This document shows, one piece after another, positions 1 through 11,029 of a stretch of 64,000 nucleotides of DNA (the stretch's first letter is position 1; every line of letters begins with the position of its first letter). The notes below the pieces were generated by a model. The model was not told the DNA's origin. It did not search any database and worked only from the letters and a program-made list of their open reading frames with translations. The position numbers and the translations under genes were made by a program. The stretch comes from Lepas anatifera (taxonomy: Eukaryota > Arthropoda > Thecostraca > Lepadidae), in assembly GCA_034440635.1 (NCBI GenBank), contig JAOTON010001526.1, positions 1,993,001 through 2,057,000 on the forward strand, given 5' to 3'.

Positions 1-995
1 TCATTTTGCCTTTTGAAGCGAATCTCCCTGCGTTTTCGGACACTATCTGTGTCCAGCAGCGTTTCATCTCAGTCTTCTTACATCCATGATATCCTAATAG
101 AGAATCTTTGTTGTTCATTTGATCACTCAGCATGGGTGCTGTTTTCCCGAAAATGGCCACGTTATGTGGGAAATAGATCCAAACAGTTACTACTGCGACT
201 ACGGCGCAGGGGCACCACTCTTTCAACTCCGCAGGAGCAGCGGAGGCTTCCTGTCGCCAGCCCCTAGATCCGCCCCTGACTAAACTGATAGTATCTCCAT
301 GTATTTCATACGTTGCTTCAGTCGTGACCTTTTCGAATCCCTATAACTATAGCACGTTATGGATGGGATATCCAAACAAATATCCAAACCAATCTAGTCC
401 TTGGATTGGATTGGGAGGCCAATCCAAACCAATTGGCCCAGATTCGTGGGTAAACGTTTTGTATTGGCGAAATTACATCTGAACCTTCTTGACTATGTGC
501 GGACTCTACTCCGGACCACTTCACCACCAACTTTTAAGGGCTCGTTCAGTATTATGGTCCCAGAAGCTCATAAGCCTGGCAGTTTCCCTGAAAAATGAAT
601 TTGCAAAAAAACTGTTTTGATTGATTTGGAACTGGCTGTGCCGCGTGATCAATTGATTTTTAGAAAAGTTTGTGCGATAGTAACTTAGGAACCTGAAAGC
701 TATTTGTTGGACTCCTGACAACGTTTTCTCAACACTGATAGACTACATCTGGACCTTCCTTTCCAGCTTCGATTGATTTTGTCATTACAATAACTATGTC
801 ATCTCCGTTACTTGCTTTAGCTGCGTCCAGACGGAATTGTGTTCCTTAATTTAACTGAATTTAAGAATGTTAATATATATGTTATGAGCCTATAATGATT
901 TCAACAGGTCTAATCATTGATATGTCCCTCCTTAGGCATTCTATGGGCTCATAGTTTTGGCACGATTCCAATAACAGATGCTGATTTGCTTTCAG
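1..995 (+). other. 3' end of an upstream intron of the aristaless-type gene
   Basis: This stretch precedes the 46-nt homeodomain exon and ends in a usable acceptor, TTTGCTTTCAG at 985-995. No coding exon is visible in it. It holds a transposon-end fragment near 240-278 (reverse strand reads CAGGGGCGGATC, as in the hAT-like MITEs elsewhere in the window). It also holds a block at 365-445 with repeated ATCCAAAC/CCAATCC words. A G-for-A variant of that block recurs at about 48245-48300, so it is probably another dispersed repeat. Confidence 0.6.
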
Positions 996-1041
996 AGAGG
1001 AACTAGCAATGAAAGTGGGCCTGACGGAAGCACGCATTCAG
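996..1041 (+). CDS. al: aristaless homeobox gene, homeodomain exon (HD residues 32-46)
   Basis: This 46-nt internal exon encodes EELAMKVGLTEARIQ. That is helix 2, the turn and the start of recognition helix 3 of a paired-class homeodomain. Its first base completes a split Arg codon (residue 31). It is bounded by the acceptor TTTCAG at 990-995 and a perfect donor CAG/GTATGT at 1039-1047. It ends after homeodomain Gln46 in phase 0, exactly where the terminal exon at 42635 resumes with VWFQNRR. The splice position 46/47 is an established shared feature of paired-class genes, and from memory exon 3 of vertebrate ARX is also 46 bp. The protein is a nuclear DNA-binding transcription factor. In arthropods aristaless patterns distal appendages. 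The N-terminal exons lie upstream of the window. The exon is too short for ordinary open-frame detection. Confidence 0.93.
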
Positions 1042-1369
1042 GTATGTACCAAACATTTCCATTTTCATCAAACATACTGATTTACTCTTCATCCTAATCC
1101 GATGTCGTTTTTATAATAGGTTTTATACAAGATAAAGCTTTATTGTCGCGAACAGAAGGTGATTAGCTAAGCATTAACAGCGACAGAGTTTCCGGTGATA
1201 TGGCGGCAGAGTGTCCAATTACCCACGTCAGATTCTCACGCCTGGTTCAAACGCGTTTATACGAGGCCAGCTACCAGTGGAAATTCCCACACAAATAATC
1301 TGCTTAGCGACTATCACACTAGCACTCTCACAATGTCCCGCCATATCTAATTCAATTTTATTTGAGCAC
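1042..1369 (+). other. intron start, nothing recognised
   Basis: Unique-looking sequence after the donor. I see no motif cluster, repeat or open frame of note. Confidence 0.4.
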
Positions 1370-1760
1370 CGGTCCTTTTAATGCGTGCCCGGCTCTAAAA
1401 CGATTATCGGCTGTATACCGATTTGGATGGCAGCGCCGAGCCGTGGGAGGTTATAAACTTTCCAACAGAACCATCCTCAACCTCGGTCTCACCAATTATA
1501 GCTGAGCGGACCACGCCACTAATTGCAAATTGTTCAACTGTTCTTCAAATGGGCACAAACGGAATGACTGCAGCATAGCTAGCCTAACAAGGTCTTTATG
1601 TGCAGAGCGTGGCCTTTTAGAACCGCTTTTTGTATGTATTCTGCCGTGTTAATGGAGCCTAATTCTGCAATTTCAGAAGACACTTCCAACTGTCTGCTAT
1701 TAAATGGAATTATAAAACAACACAGGTGAAGCGCTCTGATGAATCTTCTAATTAGGATTG
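1370..1760. promoter_or_regulatory. candidate intronic regulatory block near the donor
   Basis: A repeat-free, compositionally mixed block 0.3-0.7 kb inside the intron with many homeodomain core words (CCACTAATTGCAAATTG at about 1513, TTAATGGAGCCTAATTC at about 1649, TTCTAATTAGGATT at about 1747). It looks like constrained non-coding DNA rather than transposon. The call is by texture only. Confidence 0.25.
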
Positions 1761-1963
1761 GTACTGCGAAACGGGATAATGCTAGTAATTAAAAGTTTGC
1801 AAAGATTCGAATTTAAGCCACTTTGCATGGCTGCAATCGGCCATTATCAGAGAACGAACTACCTAAATTAAGTAAATGAAAGAGTAAATCTGTACTATTT
1901 AGCACTCCCAGTTTGGATGTTAGCCCTCCTCATGTCATATGGATACATATTTGTGGAAAGAGA

Positions 1964-1965
<2 letters not shown>

Positions 1966-2012
<47 letters not shown>
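1966..2012. repeat. (TA)n microsatellite
   Basis: 47 bp of uninterrupted alternating A and T, the only long pure dinucleotide array in the window. It produces a meaningless run of alternating Ile-Tyr codons in one frame. Confidence 0.98.
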
Positions 2013-2015
<3 letters not shown>

Positions 2016-3253
2016 GTTGCACGGCTTATCATCCCGTGCACATCACCCACAAAGTTTTACGGGTTTACAAAGCAGCAAAAGTGTGAGCAACTCTGTGCAA
2101 AGAGCACGTCTAAACTTTGGCCTCAGGCAAAAGTTTACGATAGGAAAAATTGAACAAGTAAAATCAACGTGGGTAAATATTGGGAAAATTATGTCGCAAC
2201 TGTCGATAAAATAACTGCGCTTAAAATTGTTTCTTAATGGCGGCAAAATATCAACTATTCAAACATCCGTGCATTTAGCTAACCTATCCTTTACCTTAGC
2301 TAACCTGTCCTTTAGTTGAACAAGAAGAGCTTAACACTAAGCTCTTCTCTTCGTTGCGTATTTGTATCAACTTAGCCTACCTCCAATTATAGTCCAAACC
2401 AGGACAGAGCCGTTAAACAGGAGCAACTGCTCAAACCACCCAAAAAGTGATATCAAAACGTTATTTAATAATCCCATCGCGGTAGGATGGGAGAGACGGT
2501 TGCATTTATTTCTCCCGAGCCTTTACTAGATGCCAAATTGCACTGATACGCGAGTTCGAAACATTGATAATCAATCATGATTATCATTAGTGACAAAGAT
2601 GATTGAGCTGTTGCAGCGGACTAGTCCATGCCACGGGTGTGGATTTAGATCCCCTTGGGGGAGCACGGGGTACCCCAATAACACCGCAAAGTTGCTTTAG
2701 AATAAATTGAAGAATTTCTAATTCGTTTTAGGCTGTTGAACAGGCCTATGAGAAAGCTAAAACACACTTTATGGTATCATCTTTCCTTTACTAAGGCTGT
2801 TATTTCCGAAATCTGGGAAAACCCAGTCAGTTTGCCAAACTCACCTCCCTAATCTATACTGAGCCGCAGGAGATGCTCTTAGCTATCTGACCAGCACCAG
2901 GTGAGGCAGATCCAATTGCGGTAAAGCCGTCGCTTAACGGACCAATGGCCGCGTTTGTTAGGATGACGCGTTAGAGGCACCAATCACAAAGTACACGTGA
3001 AATTCGCCACGGGGCTGGGCACATTTCGAAGCTGCCCGATCTCTCTCAGTTGACGATTGCTTCCGGAGGCGTGGATTACCAGTGAAAGACATCATTGACT
3101 CCTTGGCCAGTTCTCCAAAAACGGTATAAATTCTGTAAATCTCTGACTTAGAGCCGAATTATATTTAGTCCAATCCAGACCGTACTGAGAAATAAAGAAG
3201 GTCGAGCACTGCCTAAAGTCTCTACAGAAATGTCTTCACTGTAGCTTACACGC
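2013..3253. other. intron, few features
   Basis: Mostly unique sequence. It contains a homeodomain-type inverted repeat GATAATCA/TGATTATC at 2566-2573 and 2578-2585. A short transposon-like fragment at about 2625-2700 carries a run of paired CCCC/GGGG words. No gene is visible. Confidence 0.4.
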
Positions 3254-3298
3254 GCCTGTAAAGATAGCTTTTCGTTATACAAGTATAAGGACACAAAA

Positions 3299-4212
3299 AT
3301 GGTTGGGAAAAAGGCGAGCAGAGTGGCCTATAATGGAGAAAAGGGCAGTGTGTATGAAGAAATTTAGCACAAATCGGGAGCTTTGGGATACCTCTCGCTC
3401 CCCCGATCTGCCCCTTTAACTGCCGTGCTACAAATACAGCTCATGACTTACAACGCTGTCATTCAGACGTCTCCGTGGTCTGCTGTACTGGTATGGAACA
3501 TATTTCGGATATGTTTATTGCCGTTTAGATTACAGTGAGAAAGAAGTGGTGCAATGGGTGTCTTGTGAGCCACTGAGCCATGTTCAGAACTCGATTCAGT
3601 CCTGAACAAGGGACCACTAGCCAAGAGGCCTCTACCAGAGCGAAATAGAGAAACACGCAGTAGCAACGTCCAAAACTCAGTCCACACGTACCGTAGCCGG
3701 TACACGGTACACTAATCGATAGGTAATCAAAGCCTGTAAAGATGGCTGCTCGTTATAGAAGTATAAGGACAAAATTTGATTACCTATCGATTAGTGTACT
3801 GTGCACCGGCTACGGTACGTGTGGACTGAGCTTTGGACGTTGCTACTGCGTGTTTCTCTATTTATCGTTCTGGTAGAGGCCCCTGGGCTAGTGGTCCCTT
3901 GTTCAGGACTGAATCAAGTTCTGAACATGGCTCAGTGGCTCAACAAGACACCCACTGCAGCACTTCTTACTCACTGTAATCTAAACGGCAATAAACATAT
4001 CCGAAATATGTTCCATACCAGTACAGCAGACCACGGAGACGTCTGAATGACAACGTTGTAAATCATGAGCTGTATTTGTAGCACGGCAGTTAAAGGGGCA
4101 GATCGCGGGAGCGAGAGGTATCCCAAAGCTCCCGATTTGTGCTAAATTTCTTCATACAAACTGCCCTTTTCACCATTAAAGGCCACTCCGCTCGCCCCCT
4201 CCTCCCAACCAT
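3299..4212. repeat. long inverted repeat (fold-back), arms about 435 bp
   Basis: The left arm 3299-3731 and right arm 3775-4212 are reverse complements over essentially their whole length, with a few substitutions and small indels and a 43-bp loop (3732-3774). The loop sequence, starting GCCTGTAAAGAT, is present again in direct orientation at 3254-3297, immediately left of the left arm. The order is therefore A, left arm, A', right arm. The two arms give matching open frames that end in the same peptide (HIRNMFHTSTADHGDV), as expected from the duplication. A diverged fragment of the right arm recurs at about 4300-4370. Transcription of the host intron would yield a very long hairpin. Confidence 0.93.
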
Positions 4213-4869
4213 CGGCCAAGGTATGGGTAGTTTTATTATACTGAATAGAGTGATTTCCCAATTTCCCAAAGTTCACTCCAGTTGAAACTATGTTTTGTAA
4301 CAACCCAGCAGACCGGGGAAACGTATGAGAAATACGTTGTATACGATAGGCTGTATTTGTATCAATGCATTTATTTTTTTAATATTTGAGGTAATCCAGG
4401 TTGATTTACCGAGCCCACTGTACCCCCAGGGTCAATAAAGATACCTGTATGGGACAGTTAGTCTCGATCATTGATGCTGAACTAAAAACGAGACCAGAAT
4501 GATAGTCCTTCAGAAAATTATCCGATGACAGTTGAAGAGAAGGAATTGGGTTTAGCCCTGTATGTTACTGTGAATCATTTACTCGGTGTCAAAAGCAGAC
4601 CTTTGTGCTCTACGCCAAAATGAATCCACGATATCATTGGTGTGGCCATTGCCAGCATATTGGCTAGGCACTTCTGTAGACAGCTCGTAAACGCACGAAT
4701 TTCCTACTTTTACCAACTATTCAATTCTAAAATATCAAGCGTTCAGAGAAAATGATCATTATAACCTGCTCGTTCCACAACTGAATTATGCTTTTATTAA
4801 ACCTTGAGATCAGTAAACCAGCATCCTTCGTGCGGAGCCTGTTTTGTAGCCGATATTTCTAACACCGTC
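4213..4869. other. intron, diverged repeat fragment only
   Basis: At about 4300-4370 there is a degraded copy of part of the neighbouring inverted-repeat arm (shared words CAGCAGACC, GGCTGTATTTGTA). The remainder shows nothing I can identify. Confidence 0.4.
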
Positions 4870-5095
4870 TGTAAAGGAGCGTTGCCTCAGTGCGTGCGCT
4901 GCGCGGGCGCCCCAGTCACACTCTCTATAATCAATCACTCCGAGCGCGGCTAATGTAATCACTAATCATGTATGAGCCGAGTGAGCGCGCCAGGCAGCGC
5001 CCCTGGCGGCGGCGCCGGCTCCGACTGATGACCTGATACACTGCCGTTCCGAGCAATAGCTATTTACACATCAGGTGACTAAACATCGCCTTTTG
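4870..5095. promoter_or_regulatory. GC-rich island, candidate cis-regulatory module
   Basis: A GC-rich block with CpGs lies in AT-richer surroundings. It includes a cluster of bicoid/paired-type TAATC words (ATCAATCACTC, CTAATGTAATCACTAATC) at about 4930-4967. It is free of transposon ends and of convincing open frame. I infer an enhancer candidate of the homeobox gene. Confidence 0.3.
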
Positions 5096-6348
5096 AAATG
5101 AGCTCAGTGTTTAGCAGATGGAGGAATCGGCGGGTGGGGGCGGCGGCTGGACCCCGGTACGCAAATGTGGCAGCTCCGGACATGGCTCAGGTTCGGTACC
5201 TGAAAATACATGAGGCTGACTCAGGTGGAGTCATCCTCCATTCCAAGGCCTCAGTCCTGTCTCCTTTTATATGTACATCTTATGCACAATGTATGAATCT
5301 CTCCTACCGTAGATCATGGACCTTTTTCATTTTTCTAATTTTGATTATTTGCGGCCTCTCGTGCTACCATTAAAAAACGGTTACCTTGTCCCTGATAACC
5401 TCAGTACTATCTTCCAAAGTCTATGAATTTGATATCGGCTTGTCTTCACACTAAGCTACACTCATTCATTTTTCTTCCACCTTCTTGACCAGATGTTCAA
5501 GACTGATATGTTGCAGCCTTTGTCGGCACAACCCGCATTTAATGCGATTGAAAGTTGTTGCATTCCTGGCTTATTTAACCCTGGCTGTTGCATGGTGAGT
5601 CATTGCAACCTCCCAAGGTTTACCAATATGATAAAAGAATAATTGTGAAGCAGTTCGCGCGAAAACTCACTTGTACATCTATTGAAAAAAGATAATAGGT
5701 CACATTGGCTTACTAAGCTATGACGTAATTTCCTCACGCATGGAGGACATAGTTTCAGGTTTTTATAATTCGAGCTGAGTAACTTCGGACGAAGCTGTCA
5801 TTTAAGGCAGGCACCGTCAGGTAAATTTTAGTATCATTCATTTACGACTAATCTACACCATACAATGAGGGCCATTCCCTGCCACCTATCTAAACAAAAT
5901 AGACGACAGGACATATCACGGTTGGATTGTGGGTACAGATGTGAAAGTGATACAAAATGCTTACTGCCGGACTGGGACACACTGCTACTTCAGTGCCTAT
6001 TATCGATGCTATTCACTCTGTCTTAGGGATCAGAGAAGTGTCAATTTTCGTCGAGTTTCAAAAAGAGGAAGTCAAGACCAATTTTCAAAGTCATTTTTTC
6101 ATTTCCGCGCTTTACTCCAAGGGGCACACTAAAACAGACATTTTTACCCTAAGTGACAACGGTATAGCTGTTGGCTACTGGTCAGCCATCTTGCGGATAT
6201 GGTTTCAAAATCAGTCTTGCGAAATACACCGCCACCTTTTCAGGAATTTTGTCTTGCACGTTACATAATAAACGCGACAACGTTGGCACCATTGCCATGA
6301 AATGTTTCAACCTTTAATTGATGTGGCCTATGTTAGAGCTGCCTTAGG
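5096..6348. other. intron, nothing recognised
   Basis: No repeat termini, tandem array or plausible exon seen. Two overlapping open frames near 5929-6268 lack splice context and recognisable content. Confidence 0.35.
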
Positions 6349-7565
6349 TTAACACGCGCCCCGCTAGGGGGCAAAATTCGCCCCCCTCCTGGTTTTTCCC
6401 AGATAGCTCAAAAACGAAGAAACGCAGAACGACAAAACTTATGGTATCTTATTCCTGATCAAGTTTTACACATCTGACCAAATTTTTCAGTTAAGGTCAT
6501 GTCAGGTCAAGGAGCTATTCAGGGTCAAGTGACCCGACCTCAAAACCTAAAATTACGGGTTTGAAGCAGCGCCCAGGGAACATTAGCAAACCGATCAGTT
6601 TGAAACTTCCACAATATAATAAGGTCATTAGGGTCTACAAATCTGCTCTCTCGGAATTTTGATATTGGTGACCAAAGGTGGCGTCAATTTTTGGTCACCC
6701 CATTAAAAGTCTATGGTGAAAAATAGAATGGACTCGTTTTCAGGAAACACTAGATAGATAAGGCTGAAAATCCTCAAACTGTCTATTCTTACCAGGATCT
6801 TGACCATTAAGTTAAGGTTTTGAGCATTTGACTTCTCAAAGGTCATATCAGGTCACGGGAGCAGAGAGTGATTGTTTTGCCAATAACTTCTCACTGAATT
6901 GAGATAAAGCTCCCATTTTGCTTGCATTGTGTTTATATTGTCACGGGGGAGTCGATTGGTATGCAACATGACCATACCAGGTCACTCTGTGACCCTGAAC
7001 TAGGTCAAGGTCAGGTCATTTTGACTATTTGACCTAGAAAGGTCATATGATACATCATTCGATTCGCCGCAATGAGAGGAATACAATGGTGCATAAAGAT
7101 TTGCTCTAGCTCCCCTGAGGGCAGATCTAGAGAGGGAAACGTACACTGCTCTGTTATAAGCCTATGGAGCATTCTTTGACCTATGCTGACCTCAATATTG
7201 ACCTGACATAAAAATTTCTTATAAATTTTCCTTTTTCTTGTCAAGAGCTTTCGAACGCCGCCCGCAATTTTCCTTTAGCTTTCGTGGGGAATGAGATACG
7301 GAGGGGGGCGAAAAACGACCCCCAGTGGGGCGCGTCATGCATAATAATAATAATTGTTGTGGTTTAACGACGCACCAACTGCCAGGGTCATACGGCGTCG
7401 CCAACTCTCACCCTGTTGGAAGGGATTTTGGGGATCAGATCGACTTATTCAGAGGCTCCGCCGGGACTTGAACCCGGGACCGGTGGCTCAGAAGACAAGG
7501 GTACTATCCACTAAGCCACCTCATCCCCTGCGTCATGCATGGGACCCCAGCGGGGCGCGTGTTAA
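6349..7565. mobile_element. TTAA-flanked non-autonomous DNA transposon, copy 1
   Basis: Ends are TTAA/CACGCGCCCCGCT at 6349-6365 and its reverse complement ending at the TTAA at 7562-7565. The body between them (6353-7561) is 1,209 bp, or about 1,010 bp without the inserted SINE. TTAA target duplications are typical of piggyBac and Kolobok elements. I cannot decide between them, and no transposase frame is present. The interior is crowded with AGGTCA/TGACCT words, including TCAAGGTCA at 7005-7013. The right terminus is present twice in tandem (about 7319-7335 and 7542-7561), the two halves separated by the SINE. Confidence 0.75.
7343..7529 (-). mobile_element. tRNA-derived SINE with perfect 11-bp target duplication
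   Basis: On the minus strand the element begins at 7529 with a tRNA-like head. It has an A box TGGCTTAGTGG and a B box GGTTCAAGTCC, which are the internal RNA polymerase III promoter. It ends at 7343 with a short ATT-repeat tail. It is flanked by GCGTCATGCAT at 7332-7342 and 7530-7540. It is inserted in the right end of the TTAA element, so it is younger than that copy. A functional tRNA is excluded by the 187-bp length and the tail. Confidence 0.9.
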
Positions 7566-7620
7566 CATCCATTATTCGTTCGAATCAACGGGCCTCATTG
7601 ACCCGCAGAGCATGGCTCCA

Positions 7621-7975
7621 TGACCCCAAATGATATCCGGATCCACTGTTTGGGAACCACTTTTATAGACCACACACAATTTGATTCAGCTGTGATGGAG
7701 TGATGTCTGCAGGACAACATTTTAAGATAACAAAGCGCGCTTCACTTCTCGGTACTGCTCCGGATGATTTAAATCTGAATATGCTGTAATGCTTTGCTAA
7801 CGCCCCATAAAAATGAATGTTCTGAAATGAAATTATTTGTAATCATTGGCTTGCATCTTTATTATATTTTTGTCTTCCCAAGCCTTAGTTTCATCGCTGC
7901 TACACGCAATTCTGTGTTCTCACCATTCCTTTCTGACCCCAAATAGAGTCGTGATCCACCATTTGGGAACCACTG
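7621..7975. repeat. direct pair of hAT-like terminal fragments
   Basis: Two copies of a 40-bp sequence (TGACCCCAAAT ... TTTGGGAACCACT) lie at 7621-7661 and 7934-7975. Read on the minus strand the outer edge is AGTGGTTCCCAAA, a terminus common in hAT elements. They may be two related element ends or a solo relic. No boundaries are clear. Confidence 0.45.
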
Positions 7976-8429
7976 ATTTGGTTCGGTTTTCATCCCTTGC
8001 CTTAGATTCCCTAACTTGTGCCAATATTCTCTGCACTAGGGATGATTGAAACAAATTTCGGACCATATATGTATCATATCACATGCTGGAGTAGTGAACC
8101 CCAAACTGAGGTAACTAGTGGGATGTTGAAATATTTGTAGGCTTCTGCGGATGCATGCTGTGATTAGATCACGCAAATTCTGCTGCGGAACTCTCGTGCA
8201 ACCGGGATTTCCACCGACAGCACCCAGCGAATCCACACCTTAGCCAATAATGGGAAATGTATTTAGATAAGGGGATAAGTCAGTTTAGCATGATGAATAA
8301 TCGGTTTGAAATTCCTTGGCGAGATTTACAGACTACGGCGCAACAGAATTGATCGGATGTTATGCCTTTGAAGTCGGCTTTTCGTGCCGGTACTGATGAG
8401 ATTTGGCCGTCAGAGGTAGCCGCCTGTAC
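7976..8429. other. intron, nothing recognised
   Basis: No repeat, motif cluster or exon seen. Confidence 0.35.
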
Positions 8430-9330
8430 ATTGACGTGGCAGACTTCTTCTGCGGTAGCTCCACCGGTTACCTCATCTCCACCTCTTCAGACAGCCCGCC
8501 CGAGCACGTGCAGTCGCTGTCATGCAGCACGTGCAGCAGGCGGCCTCTTCCAGTTCAGTGCTGAAATTCCGGCGCCGCGTCGGCGCGACCGTTTGAGCTC
8601 CAGTCGAGCGCGTCGCGGCCAGGCCGCGGGAGCTGCCTGCCACCGTCGTCCCGCCGGCCGGTCGCCGTCCTTATAAGCAGCCCGGTGCAGCGCTGAGGTG
8701 TCGCCGGTTCGGCGGCCTTGGCCCGGGGTACGCGCTCTCGGCGGCGTCAGAGCGCCGACATACCCGCCGGCTACCGCTGACGCTGCACAGCATTTTATCG
8801 GCCAGCTCCGCCGACCCTGGCTCATTTCACGCTAATTTAATTAGTCACAACTTGTTTGTATACCTGTTCGGCTGGATTGGTTAACATTCCAGCGCTAATG
8901 GGATTATGTCTGGCGGCCGCGGTACGGCGAGAGGCCAGCTCGGCAGGTGAAATATGGGCGGAGGCGTCGACAGACCAGCCGGCCGTGGCTCGCGCCGGCG
9001 TTCTGACCTGCCTGAGACGCATCCCCGGCCCCGCCTCAGCGCGTCGGAGATTAACACGGGCCGGTGTATAAATATGTAGTTTGAGGGTGCCGCTGCCGGT
9101 GCTGGTCCCGATGGCGAGAGATTGTTTGCGTGCGCTGCTGCCTCCTGCCGCGACGCGAAACGGAGCCGAGCGCACTGGCTGCGGAGCTGATTCACGCAGC
9201 CAATTACGCACTATTTACTCTTCATTTCCGGCGCGGCGGCGGCCGGACGATGTGATTGGTGAAGGCAGGTTGCGCGGCCATTGAAGCGGCCAAGCGTGAC
9301 ACGCAGTCGCCGACGACGTCCCGCAACTGA
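8430..9330. promoter_or_regulatory. largest GC-rich island in the intron, with P3 homeodomain site
   Basis: About 0.9 kb of high-GC, CpG-containing sequence is interrupted by short AT-rich windows that carry transcription-factor words. It has a perfect paired-class P3 site TAATTTAATTA at 8833-8843, TTAACACGG near 9052, and CCAATTACGCACTATTTA at about 9200. The many overlapping frames on both strands reflect the scarcity of stop codons in GC-rich DNA and show no domain. I infer a candidate enhancer, possibly autoregulated by the homeodomain protein itself. Confidence 0.35.
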
Positions 9331-10159
9331 AGGTATTGCACCATACGAGTGCGCCTCTAGAAAGGACACGTTCACTAGGAGTACACTGCAAAATAGTTCA
9401 TTCATTCGGAGAGGCATTGGCTATATTTATATCTGTTGTTTTACAGCCATGTTTGCATGTTTTTCACAACAGTGGTAACACCTACGGATACAGGCGTGAC
9501 AACTGATAAAGAAGCCGCACGCAGCAGCCGCCGACATTAACGCATGCGCCGATGCGTTGTCGGTGAAAGTACAGGGACTGAACTAGAGATGACAGTTACG
9601 GTCAATTCAAAAGCCCAGCTTGATTTGGTATGTATTAGGCCCAATAAACTGAGTGATTTAAGCTAGCTATCAGTACTATCTGATGTTCTGTTACGGATCT
9701 ACCCCGGGACGGCCTCACCACATATAGGCACTCTTTTAAACATTTTATTATTTGAGGTCAAATGAAACATTTCATATTAACATTCTGTTTTCATTTTTTG
9801 TTTTTCTTAAATAAATAAAAGGGCATTAAGCTCGACCAGAAACTAGACCTTAGGTTTTGTTCTTTTGTTCCATTCATAAAACTATGCCAGACACAGGTTT
9901 TGAGAAGGTTCATGAGTATACCAGATCTTAATCGGGGATTGGAGAAACATACCTACAGAGGTGCTATTTACCCACTTGTTACCAAAAACATAATTCTCGC
10001 GCAATTTGTATTTGAGGATTTTGGACTGCACGCCCAAAAAGTGCACGGGTCAAAGTTGAACTATTTTAGTGATTAATCATGCACGTTCTACTAATCTTCA
10101 ATCTTATGGATGGATACTCGCAAAATAGCCTCTTCTCTGCTCCAGTTTGAATGAGACGA
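9331..10159. other. intron, nothing recognised
   Basis: AT-richer spacer between two GC-rich islands. No repeat or exon identified. Confidence 0.35.
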
Positions 10160-10500
10160 TGTATCACCTCCTCAGCAGGCTGTCAGACCTCGCTCTGGGC
10201 CGGCATTATCAGCACGTGCGAAGGCGGGGGCGGCACCTCCACTCCGGCGACGCAGCGCCGCGTGGGTTGGCGCGCCTGCCCCCTGTCACACTGTCGCGGC
10301 AATCAATGATTTATTGAGATCAATGCGTCGTCGGGCGGCACACAGCCGCTACCCAGCACCGTGTGCGTGGCACGCCCTCGTTGAGCGGCACTTCACTCTG
10401 CACTCAATGACGCTCAATCGCAGCAGTTTCAATGAGCGGAGAGTGGCCTCCGCGCACGACGGTTAAACACGACTGATTCAAAGAAGCAAGCATAATGGAT
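10160..10500. promoter_or_regulatory. GC-rich island with Hox/Exd-like word
   Basis: A GC-rich block containing TGATTTAT at 10307-10314 within AATCAATGATTTATTGAG, which matches the TGATNNAT core of Hox-Exd/Pbx sites. It also has a CACGTG E-box within AGCACGTGCG at about 10211-10220. No repeat structure. Candidate regulatory module by texture and motif. Confidence 0.3.
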
Positions 10501-11029
10501 CGTTCCCAGATTTGTTGTCGTGGCTTCCGCGTCAAGTGATCTTTTTATGCGTGACTTCAAGTTAATTGTGATTCTTATTGGTGATTAAATATGTTGTGTA
10601 GCTTATTTTACATCAATATAGCACATTGTAGAATTTTAAAACATATAAAAACGGGTAAAATAAACACGACACCTGCGCTTCCACCAGCGTGGAATATTTT
10701 TATCAAGAGATCCATGAGAAACGAAAATTGGGGCTGCAATCGAAAACATTAGCCTGGCCTACAGCTGCATTGCAAAAGCGTTTCCTGTACCGAAAGCTCT
10801 CACATAATCATGCCGTCAAGGCAAACGTGTGCATTGCACGGGAAACGGTACCGTCTAACGCGCATTTCCACCGGATGCATTTATGCACAATATCGCTTGT
10901 ATAAATCTCAACACAGACACGAACTGAACCACCCACTAACACGCACACCCGCTGCTAACCAATTCTATCAATATGTGCAAATACTCCGCCTGCTCAATGT
11001 GAGCCATACCTTGGAAGTGTGCGGGCTTA

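Noticed and set aside
51..280. Possible upstream homeobox exon in the first 300 bp
   Set aside because: No homeodomain residues are found in any frame. The region ends in a hAT-like transposon terminus.
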